NCBI GenBank assembly: GCA_963734575.1
Contig: CAVTHT010000016.1
Coordinates: forward strand, 62,001 to 126,000
Reading direction: 5' to 3'
Source: CAIWHR01 sp963734575
Lineage (GTDB): Bacteria; Pseudomonadota; Gammaproteobacteria; Burkholderiales; Casimicrobiaceae
Length of the DNA stretch: 64,000 bases
Below are positions 56,772 through 64,000 of this stretch, piece after piece (positions within the stretch are counted from its first letter, which is position 1; every line of letters begins with the position of its first letter). Both the position numbers and the translations under genes were made by a program. A model generated the notes under the pieces. It made no database searches, was not told the DNA's origin, and worked only from the letters and a program-made list of their open reading frames with translations.

Positions 56772-56799
56772 CCAGGCGCGCAGGTCGTCGCGCGCCTGG
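56772..56799. terminator. Bidirectional hairpin terminator
   Basis: CCAGGCGCGC and GCGCGCCTGG make a perfect 10-bp stem with an 8-base loop, 9 bases after the FecR-protein stop and ahead of the convergent response-regulator gene. There is no T tract. Confidence 0.6.
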
Positions 56800-56893
56800 C
56801 TTGCGTGACGGAGCGTGCTCGGGTTGCGCCGAGTTCCGCGGCGTGCAACTGGAGCGGATAGCCTCCAGCGCGCTCGATCGCAGGTCGCTGGCG

Positions 56894-57328
56894 TTACTTC
56901 ACGAGGCGCAGGTGATCGCGCGCGCCAACGGTGGCGAGACTGGCGACAACACGCAGGAAGTCCGGAACGTCGAAGGGCTTGCGGAAGAAGCGCGCATGGC
57001 CGCTGCACGCGCGGGCGACGATCGCCTCGTCGAGCGAGCTCATCACCACGACCGGGAGACGTGGCCGCTCCGCCTGAAGGCACGCGAGGAGCTCGCCGCC
57101 GCCCATCTCCGGCATCATGAAGTCGGTGATGACGAGGTCGGCGCCTTCCTGTCGGTAGACGTCCAGTGCGATCCGACCGTTGCGCGCCGTGACGACGCGG
57201 TAGCCCTCTTCCTCGAGGATCAGCGAAAGCACGCGCAACAACGCATCCTCGTCTTCGACGACGAGGATGGTCTTGCGGGCGACGTGCTCCTGTTCGCCCG
57301 GGTTCCCCGCGTGGAAGACATGCGACAT
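56894..57328 (-). CDS. Single-domain response regulator (CheY-like)
   Basis: A 144-residue receiver-only protein. The acidic pocket is in ILVVEDEDALLRVL, the phosphoacceptor Asp in DLVITDFMMPEMGG, the switch Ser in VVVMSS and the Lys in RFFRKPF. A 20-residue N-terminal tail precedes the receiver. ATG 57328 is chosen as the nearest start; a longer open frame exists but is unlike the family. There is no output domain, so it probably relays phosphate or acts by protein contact. The nearest kinase in the window is the poly-HAMP kinase 2 kb away, a possible but unproven partner. Confidence 0.87.
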   Translation of the reverse strand: MSHVFHAGNPGEQEHVARKTILVVEDEDALLRVLSLILEEEGYRVVTARNGRIALDVYRQEGADLVITDFMMPEMGGGELLACLQAERPRLPVVVMSSLDEAIVARACSGHARFFRKPFDVPDFLRVVASLATVGARDHLRLVK

Positions 57329-57401
57329 AGCGGCCTCGGATGCGACGGTCGAGTATGCCTCGACCCCTTGGCAGCAGGCATCGTCCTCTGCGAGCAGCGG
57401 A

Positions 57402-57419
57402 TGTAGGACGACACCTACA
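57402..57419. repeat. Short inverted repeat TGTAGG-N6-CCTACA
   Basis: A perfect 6-bp inverted repeat around ACGACA in the gap between the divergent response-regulator and small hypothetical genes (57329-57485). It could be an operator. TGTAGG is also the start of the REP-like units at 1255-1330, but the rest differs. Confidence 0.3.
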
Positions 57420-57485
57420 GGACCAGCCGCCTCGGCCTTGAGCCGGGTCAAAGGCGGCGGCAGAGCCATCGGCTACTGTCGGTCC

Positions 57486-57782
57486 ATGGTCTGTCCCCCC
57501 GCATCCATGTCGTCCACAGCTACGATCGTTCCACTGACCGCGGCCTGCGGCGCCTTCATCACACTCGAGCGGCGGACGCTGCACCGGTTCCTGGTGGGGT
57601 ACGTCAACGATCGCGGCCTGCAACCCTCGCCGGAGCTGCGCGCGCTGCTGATCGCGGCCATCGACGTCTATCCCGGGCCGTTCCCGGTGCGCCGCGCGGT
57701 GCTCGAGGCCCATGTGGATTCCGTCGTGCGCGTTCCCCATGTGCAGCATGTGGTCGCCGCCGCCGCGAGCAATTCGCGCTGA
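57486..57782 (+). CDS. Small hypothetical protein
   Basis: A 98-residue protein I do not recognise. After a Thr/Ser/Ala-rich start it reads LERRTLHRFLVGYVNDRGLQPSPELRALLIAAIDVYP and then RRAVLEAHVDSVVRVPHVQHVV, likely three helices. There is no signal peptide. An internal ATG at 57507 is an alternative start and neither has a clear ribosome site. Codon use resembles the surrounding real genes, and it fits a gap without overlapping either neighbour. It ends 4 bases before a convergent gene. Confidence 0.5.
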   Translation: MVCPPASMSSTATIVPLTAACGAFITLERRTLHRFLVGYVNDRGLQPSPELRALLIAAIDVYPGPFPVRRAVLEAHVDSVVRVPHVQHVVAAAASNSR

Positions 57783-57786
57783 GCAC

Positions 57787-58084
57787 TCAACCCTGCCACA
57801 CGCCGTACCCGGCCTCGCGTAAGGCGATCCCGAGCTCGACCTCCATCTCCTGCGCCGCCCCGTAGGGCATGGGGTTGTATACTTCGTACAGCTGCGGCAG
57901 GAGTCGCAGGCCGTAGCGCTGCACGAAGCGGTTCGCCTTGATGCCCGCCTTGTGCTTGTCGAAGCGCTCGTCCGGCTCGAGCCCTGTCATCCCGACATAG
58001 ACGCATGGCTGCCCCTACCCGGTAGCCGGGATTGGCGCGCCGGAAGCGCGCGACCAGCAGAACGTCGCGGGCGAGCTCGACCAC
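57787..58084 (-). CDS. GIY-YIG-like nuclease family protein, one frameshift
   Basis: A small protein of about 98 residues. The first part reads VVELARDVLLVARFRRANPGY, and in the next frame CVYVGMTGLEPDERFDKHKAG continues it, giving the VYVVEL...CVYVGMTG pattern of GIY-YIG domains. The frame switch is near 58008-58015, one extra base. The rest is IKANRFVQRYGLRLLPQLYEVYNPMPYGAAQEMEVELGIALREAGYGVW, with a conserved Glu typical of the fold's C-terminal part. No ATG fits; GTG 58084 or a start slightly upstream is likely. Function unknown; DNA binding or cleavage is inferred only from the fold. Confidence 0.62.
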
Positions 58085-58269
58085 GTAAACGTTGTGATGA
58101 TGCCTCGACCGAGCGTGGCATCAGGCGCTCGGTCGGTGCAGGGGTTCGTGGCGCAGCGTCGACCGCCGCCGGATCGGGAATCTTTCCATCGCGGTGCCGG
58201 TCAGAACGCGCTGCCGCGGACCGGCGGCGCGAATGCGGTCCGTCCGTTCATTCGAGAAGCGTGCGTTCC

Positions 58270-59118
58270 ATGTCATTGCGAGGTCGTCCCATTCGCCATT
58301 TCCCCAATCGCAGCACCGTGGCCCGCGTATGCCGCACGGGGCTGATGATATCGGCGGCGCTCACCAGTCTTGGCGCCGCGGGCCTCGCCCGTGCGGAAGT
58401 CTGGGGTTACGTGGACGACGCCGGCGCGGCGCATATCGCGAGCGAGCGCCTCGACGATCGCTACCAGCTCTTCTTCAAGGGCAGCGTTGCGCCCGAGGTG
58501 GCCGCGCTGCAACCCGAAGCGGCTGCCCCTGCGGCGCCCGACCCGTTCGTACGCACCGCGGCCTTCCAGCGTGTCGCCAACGCGGACAACACGGCACGAT
58601 ACGGGACGTTGATCGAGAAGCATGCCGCCAGCCATGACGTGGACCCCGCGCTCGTCAAGGCGATCGTCGCGGTGGAGTCGGGCTTCGAGCCCGGCGCCGT
58701 GTCGCCAAAGGGGGCCCGCGGCCTGATGCAGGTCATGCCCCAGACGGCGGCCCGTTACGGTGTCACCGCCGATCGCAAGCGCTCCGCCGAACAGAAGCTC
58801 CTCGATCCTGCGGTGAACCTGCAGGTCGGCACGCGCTACCTGCGCGACCTCCTCGCGCGCTTCGCCAACGACCTCAGCCTGACCCTCGCCGCATACAACG
58901 CTGGCGAGATGGCGGTCGAGCGCTACAAGAACCGCGTGCCGCCGTACCCCGAAACGATCGCCTACGTGAAACGCGTCCGCGAGTTCTATGCCGCGTTCGG
59001 GCCAGCCCCGGCCGCGACCGGGAAAGCGGCCGCGCCGATGGGCGTCGAACCGGGTCGCGTTCGCGGCACCTTCCTCGCGCGCCCGGCGCGCATGGACACG
59101 GACGCCCCCGTTCTGTAG
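58270..59118 (+). CDS. Lytic transglycosylase (SLT domain)
   Basis: Exported peptidoglycan-cleaving enzyme, 282 residues. It has a signal segment (GLMISAALTSLGAAGLARA), then a DUF4124-like stretch EVWGYVDDAGAAHIASERLDDRY. The SLT domain covers about residues 112-235: HDVDPALVKAIVAVESGFEPGAVSPKGARGLMQVMPQTAARYG contains the catalytic Glu in VESGF, and NLQVGTRYLRDLL and LAAYNAGEMAVERY complete the lysozyme-like fold. ATG 58270 gives the signal peptide directly. A 7-bp hairpin follows the stop. Roles in wall turnover or assembly of envelope machines are usual for the family. Confidence 0.9.
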   Translation: MSLRGRPIRHFPNRSTVARVCRTGLMISAALTSLGAAGLARAEVWGYVDDAGAAHIASERLDDRYQLFFKGSVAPEVAALQPEAAAPAAPDPFVRTAAFQRVANADNTARYGTLIEKHAASHDVDPALVKAIVAVESGFEPGAVSPKGARGLMQVMPQTAARYGVTADRKRSAEQKLLDPAVNLQVGTRYLRDLLARFANDLSLTLAAYNAGEMAVERYKNRVPPYPETIAYVKRVREFYAAFGPAPAATGKAAAPMGVEPGRVRGTFLARPARMDTDAPVL

Positions 59119-59126
59119 CGCCCCCG

Positions 59127-59143
59127 CGTGCAATCTTTGCACG
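59127..59143 (+). terminator. Hairpin after the lytic transglycosylase
   Basis: CGTGCAA-TCT-TTGCACG is a perfect 7-bp stem with a 3-base loop, 9 bases after the stop codon. A T-rich run (ATTTTT) comes 15 bases later rather than directly, so termination is plausible but not certain. Confidence 0.5.
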
Positions 59144-59220
59144 TTCGCGCCTGAAAATTTTTCCAGATACGTGAGGAACATGCCATAAGTCGTTGTATAA
59201 GCGTGCGCATGCAACTTGCA

Positions 59221-59300
59221 TCCTTCACCGCAAAGCCCCGGCGCTGCCGGGTCCATAACTACAGTTCCGCCCAGGTGAAGAGGTGGCGACGGTTCCAGCC
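59221..59300 (+). ncRNA. Candidate structured leader upstream of the poly-HAMP kinase
   Basis: Within the 340-base gap 59119-59458, CTTCACC pairs with GGTGAAG (7 bp) enclosing a CCCGG-CGCTG-CCGGG hairpin and the phrase GCAAAGCC. A second GC-rich segment, AGGTGGCGACGG, follows. The GCAAAGCC element recalls a piece of the class I cyclic di-GMP riboswitch, but its required 5' partner hairpin with a GAAA loop is missing. It may be a regulatory leader or chance pairing in GC-rich DNA. The rest of the gap to 59458 shows nothing else recognisable. Confidence 0.3.
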
Positions 59301-59458
59301 AGCCGCTCGTGCCCGTGTGCCCACGCCCGCGTCCCAGTACGCCAGGCGTGCATCGTCACATCCGTTCCTCGCGGATCTCCCCGTCCAATCCCTGGCCCGA
59401 TTCCCGGCGCCGATGGATGTCCCTGATCATCGTTCGCCCCATCAATCCCGGAGTGCGC

Positions 59459-62400
59459 ATGCAACTCGCCGAACAAGCCGTCTCGAGTGAAGAACTCACC
59501 GCCATCCTCGGCGCCCTCAACGCCCTGAAACGCGGCGACGCGTCCATCCGCCTCCCGCAGGAGTGGACCGGTCTGATGGGGCGCGTGTCCGACGCGTTCA
59601 ACGACGTCGTCGAGCGCAACGCGCGCATGGCCGAGGAGCTGGCGCGCCTCTCCCGCGTCGTCGGCAAGGAAGGCAAGCTCAACCAGCGCGGGACGCTTGG
59701 CGACGTGACGCGGCTTCTGGGCCGAGTCCATCGATGCGGTGAATGTCGCTCATCGACGACCTCGTGCATCCGACCAGCGAAACCGCGCGCGTGATCGGCG
59801 CCGTCGCGCAGGGCGACCTGTCGCAGACGATGGCGCTCGAAGTCGACGGTGCGCCCGCTGCAGGGCGAGTTCCTGCGCACCGCCAAGACCGTCAACACGA
59901 TGGTGGACCAGCTCGGCTCGTTCGCGGCCGAAGTGACGCGCGTGGCGCGCGAGGTGGGCACGGAAGGCAAGCTCGGCGGCCAGGCGAAGGTCAAGGGCGT
60001 GGCGGGGACCTGGAAGGACCTGACCGACTCCGTGAACTCCATGGCCGGCAACCTCACGGCACAGGTGCGCAACATCGCCGACGTGACGACGGCCGTCGCG
60101 ACGGGCGACCTCTCGAAGAAGATCACGGTGGACGTGAAGGGCGAGTTCCTCGAGCTGAAGAACACCATCAACACGATGGTGGACCAGCTGCGCTCGTTCG
60201 CCTCGGAAGTGACGCGCGTGGCGCGCGAGGTGGGTACGGAAGGCAAGCTCGGCGGCCAGGCGCAGGTGGAAGGCGTGTCGGGCACGTGGAAGGACCTGAC
60301 CGACTCCGTGAACTCGATGGCCTCCAACCTCACCGCCCAGGTGCGCAACATCGCCGACGTGACGACGGCGGTGGCGACCGGCGACCTCTCCAAGAAGATC
60401 ACGGTGGACGTGAAGGGCGAGATTCTGGAGCTCAAGAACACCATCAACACGATGGTGGACCAGCTCTCGTCGTTCGCCTCGGAAGTGACGCGCGTGGCGC
60501 GCGAAGTGGGCACCGAAGGCAAGCTCGGCGGCCAGGCCGAGGTGAAGGGCGTGGCCGGCACGTGGAAGGATCTGACCGACTCCGTGAATTCGATGGCCGG
60601 CAACCTCACGGCCCAGGTGCGCAACATCGCCGACGTGACCACGGCGGTGGCGAACGGCGACCTCTCCAAGAAGATCACGGTGGACGTGAAGGGCGAGATC
60701 CTCGAGCTGAAGAACACCATCAACACGATGGTGGATCAGCTGCGCTCGTTCGCCTCGGAAGTGACGCGCGTGGCGCGCGAGGTGGGCACGGAAGGACAAT
60801 CTCGGCGGCCAGGCCGAGTGCAGGGCGTGGCCGGCACGTGGAAGGATCTGACGGACTCCGTGAACTCCATGGCCGCGAACCTCACCGGCCAGGTGCGCAA
60901 CATCGCCGACGTGACCACGGCGGTGGCGCGCGGCGATCTCTCGAAGAAGATCACGGTGGACGTGAAGGGCGAGATTCTCGAGCTGAAGAACACCATCAAC
61001 ACGATGGTGGACCAGCTTTCGTCGTTCGCCGTCGGAAGTGACGCGCGTGGCGCGCGAGGTGGGTACGGAAGGCAAGCTCGGCGGTCAGGCCGAGGTGAAG
61101 GGCGTGGCCGGCACGTGGAAGGATCTCACGGACACGTGAACTCCATGGCGTCGAACCTCACGGCCCAGGTGCGCAACATCGCCGACGTGACGACGGCCGT
61201 GGCCACCGGCGACCTGTCCAAGAAGATCACCGTCGACGTGAAGGGCGAAATCCTGGAGCTCAAGAACACCATCAACACGATGGTGGACCAGCTGCGCTCG
61301 TTCGCCGCGGAAGTGACGCGTGTGGCGCGCGAGGTGGGCACGGAAGGCAAGCTCGGCGGCCAGGCGGAGGTGCAGGGCGTCGCCGGCACGTGGAAGGATC
61401 TGACCGACACCGTGAACTCCATGGCGTCGAATCTGACCGCCCAGGTGCGCAACATCGCCGACGTGACGACCGCGGTGGCCAACGGCGACCTGTCGAAGAA
61501 GATCACCGTGGACGTGAAGGGCGAAATCCTCGAGCTCAAGAACACCATCAACACGATGGTGGACCAGCTGCGTCGTTCGCCTCCGAAGTGACGCGCGTGG
61601 CGCGCGAAGTGGGCACCGAAGGGAAGCTCGGCGGCCAGGCCGACGTGCACGGCGTCGCCGGCACGTGGAAGGATCTGACGGACACCGTGAACTTCATGGC
61701 GTCGAACCTGACGGGCCAGGTGCGCAACATCGCCGACGTGACCACGGCGGTGGCCAACGGGAATCTCTCGAAGAAGATCACGGTGGACGTGAAGGGCGAG
61801 ATCCTCGAGCTGAAGAACACCATCAACACGATGGTGGATCAGCTCTCGTCGTTCGCCTCGGAAGTGACGCGCGTGGCGCGCGAGGTGGGCACGGAAGGCA
61901 AGCTCGGCGGCCAGGCCGACGTGCAGGGCGTGGCCGGCACCTGGAAGGATCTGACCGACTCCGTGAACTTCATGGCCGGCAACCTGACGGCGCAGGTGCG
62001 CAACATCGCCGACGTGACGACGGCCGTCGCCAACGGCGACCTCTCGAAGAAGATCACGGTGGACGTGAAGGGCGAAATCCTCGAGCTCAAGAACACCATC
62101 AACACGATGGTGGACCAGCTGCGGTCGTTCGCCTCGGAAGTGACGCGCGTGGCCCGCGAGGTGGGTACGGAAGGAAACTCGGCGGCCAGGCCGACGTGCA
62201 GGGCGTGGCCGGCACGTGGAAGGATCTGACCGACACCGTGAACTTCATGGCGTCGAACCTCACGGGCCAGGTGCGCAACATCGCGGACGTGACGACGGCG
62301 GTGGCCACCGGCGACCTGTCCAAGAAGATCACGGTGGACGTGAAGGGCGAGATTCTCGAGCTCAAGAACACCATCAACACGATGGTGGACCAGCTCTCGT

Positions 62401-64000
62401 CGTTCGCGTCGGAAGTGACGCGCGTGGCGCGCGAAGTGGGCACCGAAGGGAAGCTCGGCGGCCAGGCGGACGTGAAGGGGGTTGCCGGCACGTGGAAGGA
62501 CCTGACCGACACCGTGAACTTCATGGCCGGCAACCTCACCAGCCAGGTGCGCGGCATCGCCAAGGTCGTGACGGCCGTGGCCAACGGCGACTTGAAGCAG
62601 AAGCTGACGGTGGAAGCCAAGGGCGAGATCGCCGCGCTGGCCGACACGATCAACAGCATGATCGACACGCTCGCCACGTTCGCCGACCAGGTGACGACGG
62701 TGGCGCGCGAGGTGGGCGTCGAAGGCAAGCTCGGCGGTCAGGCCAAGGTGCCCGGCGCGGCCGGCACGTGGAAGGACCTCACCGAGAACGTGAACCAGCT
62801 CGCGGCGAATCTCACCACGCAGGTGCGCGCGATCGCCGAGGTGGCCACCGCCGTGACGAAGGGCGACCTGACGCGATCCATCACGGTGGAGGCGCGCGGC
62901 GAGGTGGCCGCGCTCAAGGACAACATCAACGAGATGATCCGCAACCTGCGCGACACCACGCGCAAGAACACCGAGCAGGACTGGCTCAAGACCAACCTCG
63001 CCAAGTTCAGCCGGATGCTGCAGGGGCAGAAGGACCTGAACACCGTGGGCCGCCTGATCCTGTCCGAACTCGCGCCGGTGGTGACGGCACAGCACGCGGT
63101 GTTCTACGTGCTCGACTCGTCGGGCGATCCGCCCGGCCTCACGCTCCTCGCGAGCTACGGCTCGAAAGGGCAGAGCGCGCTCGGCAGCCGTGTCGATCTG
63201 GGCGAAGGTCTCGTCGGTCAATGCGCGGCCGACAAGGAGAAGATCCTGCTCGCCAACGTGCCGCCGGATTACATCTCGATCACCTCCGGGCTCGGCGCGG
63301 CGCCGCCCACCAACATCCTGGTGCTGCCGGTGATGTTCGAAGGCCAGGTCAAGGCCGTGCTGGAGCTCGCGTCGTTCGAGCGGTTCAGCCCGACGCAGCA
63401 GGACTTCCTCGATCAGCTGACCGAGTCGATCGGCATCGTGATCAACACGATCGAGGCCAACACGCGGACGGAAGATCTGCTGAAGCAGTCGCAGTCGCTC
63501 GCGCAGGAGCTGCAGAAGGGCCAGCAGGAGCTGCAGCAGACCAACCAGGAGCTCGAGGAGAAAGCCGGCCTGCTCGCGCACCAGAACCAGGAAGTGGAAC
63601 GCAAGAACGCGGAAGTGGAGCAGGCGCGCAAGGCGCTGGAGGAAAAGGCCGAGCAGCTCGCGCTCACGTCCAAGTACAAGTCCGAGTTCCTCGCCAACAT
63701 GTCGCACGAGTTGCGCACGCCGCTCAACTCGCTGCTCATCCTGTCCGACCAGCTCTGCAAGAACGCCGGCGGCAACCTCACGCCGCGGCAGGTCGAGTTC
63801 GCGAAGACGATCCACGCGTCGGGCAACGACCTGCTCACGCTGATCAACGACATCCTCGATCTGTCGAAGATCGAATCCGGCACGGTGGTGGTCGATCCGA
63901 CCGACCTCCTGCTCGACGACCTGCGCCGCTACGTCGAGCGCACCTTCCGCCACGTGGCCGAGGCGAAGAACCTCGAGTTCAACATCGCGATGGGACCGCA
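59459..64000 (+). CDS. Poly-HAMP soluble histidine kinase (Nik1-like), frameshifted, 3' end outside window
   Basis: Sensor kinase of more than 1,500 residues, incomplete at the window end. There is no signal peptide or membrane helix. After a short start come at least eleven 92-residue units, each a HAMP pair (NLTAQVRNIADVTTAVATGDLSKKI to LELKNTINTMVDQL, then FASEVTRVAREVGTEGKLGGQ to GTWKDLTDSVN). Then come two divergent units, a GAF domain (about 63000-63440), a Gln/Glu coiled coil and HisKA, with the phospho-His in SHELRTPLN (codon 63704-63706). Frames shift near 59715, 59735, 59850, 60800, 61030, 61130, 61570 and 62170. The layout recalls fungal group III kinases that sense osmotic stress. 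Confidence 0.88.
59880..62950 (+). repeat. Tandem 276-bp repeats encoding HAMP pairs
   Basis: The anchor AACACGATGG (or variant) recurs at 59894, 60170, 60446, 60722, 60998, 61274, 61550, 61825, 62101 and 62376, then diverged at 62652 and 62928. The period is 276 bp, with two 275-bp intervals marking single-base losses. The central units look near-identical at DNA level, including synonymous positions, which implies recent duplication or gene conversion. The last two units have diverged. Confidence 0.92.

Noticed and set aside
2248..58084. Calling the frameshifted genes true pseudogenes.
   Set aside because: Active-site residues are kept on both sides of each shift, lengths match the families after removing one base, and many unrelated genes are affected alike, so error is the simpler explanation.
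59195..59225. A sigma-54 promoter for the poly-HAMP kinase (GCGCATGCAACTTGCA).
   Set aside because: The -12 TTGCA is good but the invariant GG at -24 is missing (CG instead).
59221..59300. Cyclic di-GMP-I (GEMM) riboswitch.
   Set aside because: Only the GCAAAGCC phrase matches; the upstream hairpin with GAAA loop and the downstream conserved strand are absent or too different. Kept only as an unnamed structured-leader candidate.
59880..62950. CRISPR or satellite array suggested by regular 276-bp repeats.
   Set aside because: The units are contiguous, coding, translate to HAMP pairs and have no spacers.

Overview
The window looks like chromosomal DNA from a high-GC betaproteobacterium, probably in or near Burkholderiales. 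This rests on strong GC bias at third codon positions, a PEP-CTERM protein, sigma-54 promoters, a PhnW/PhnY/PhnA phosphonate cluster with a GntR regulator, a Lut operon, and TRAP and Liv transporters. No rRNA, tRNA, CRISPR array or insertion sequence was recognised. About twenty genes carry single-base frameshifts. Outside the 276-bp repeats almost all are fixed by dropping one base, and the protein resumes intact in the next frame. I read most as sequence errors rather than true pseudogenes, and give each such gene as one feature across its full span.

Layout. 1-1250: 3' end of nuoN, then paired REP-like palindromes. 1494-5619: lactate oxidation genes lutA-lutB-aminotransferase-lutC. 5620-10458 (minus): ICL/PEP-mutase-family lyase, TRAP transporter (DctP, DctQ, DctM), small membrane protein and SGNH hydrolase. 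10683-11126: small exported protein behind a near-consensus sigma-54 promoter. 11162-26647: phosphonate region. The minus-strand run is GntR regulator, PhnA, PhnY, PbfA-type lyase, Na/Pi transporter, EamA transporter and an FAD-GcvT dehydrogenase. The plus-strand run is the 2-aminoethylphosphonate (AEP) ABC importer and PhnW. A perfect 16-bp palindrome lies between the two runs.

26680-34869: Nudix hydrolase, folD and an AI-2E family permease, a cyclase-NTPase-TPR regulator, a PEP-CTERM protein with a sigma-54 promoter, and a glycosyltransferase. 34977-42309: aldehyde dehydrogenase, class I glutamine amidotransferase-like hydrolase, Fe-alcohol dehydrogenase, GNAT, a GGDEF sensor and a glutamine-synthetase-family enzyme, a set resembling gamma-glutamylated amine catabolism. 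42462-45967: EamA permease, then 6-phosphogluconate dehydrogenase, gluconokinase and cystathionine beta-lyase with overlapping ends. 46032-49989 (minus): Liv-type ABC importer with a fused LivH-LivM permease and no visible LivF. 50229-53772: multidomain iron-sulfur flavoprotein of about 1,180 residues. 54048-56763: secreted FecR/DUF6600 protein with a long Pro/Ala tail and a third sigma-54 promoter. 56894-59118: response regulator, small proteins and a lytic transglycosylase. 59459-64000: a soluble poly-HAMP histidine kinase with at least eleven 92-residue repeats, running off the window.

How the genes work together. AEP is imported by AepXVW. PhnW converts it to phosphonoacetaldehyde, and the PbfA-type lyase feeds hydroxylated AEP into the same intermediate. 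PhnY oxidises this to phosphonoacetate, and PhnA releases phosphate and acetate. The adjacent Na/Pi carrier could export surplus phosphate. Three putative envelope or secreted proteins (10683, 33364, 54048) share sigma-54 promoters and may form a small coordinated regulon.
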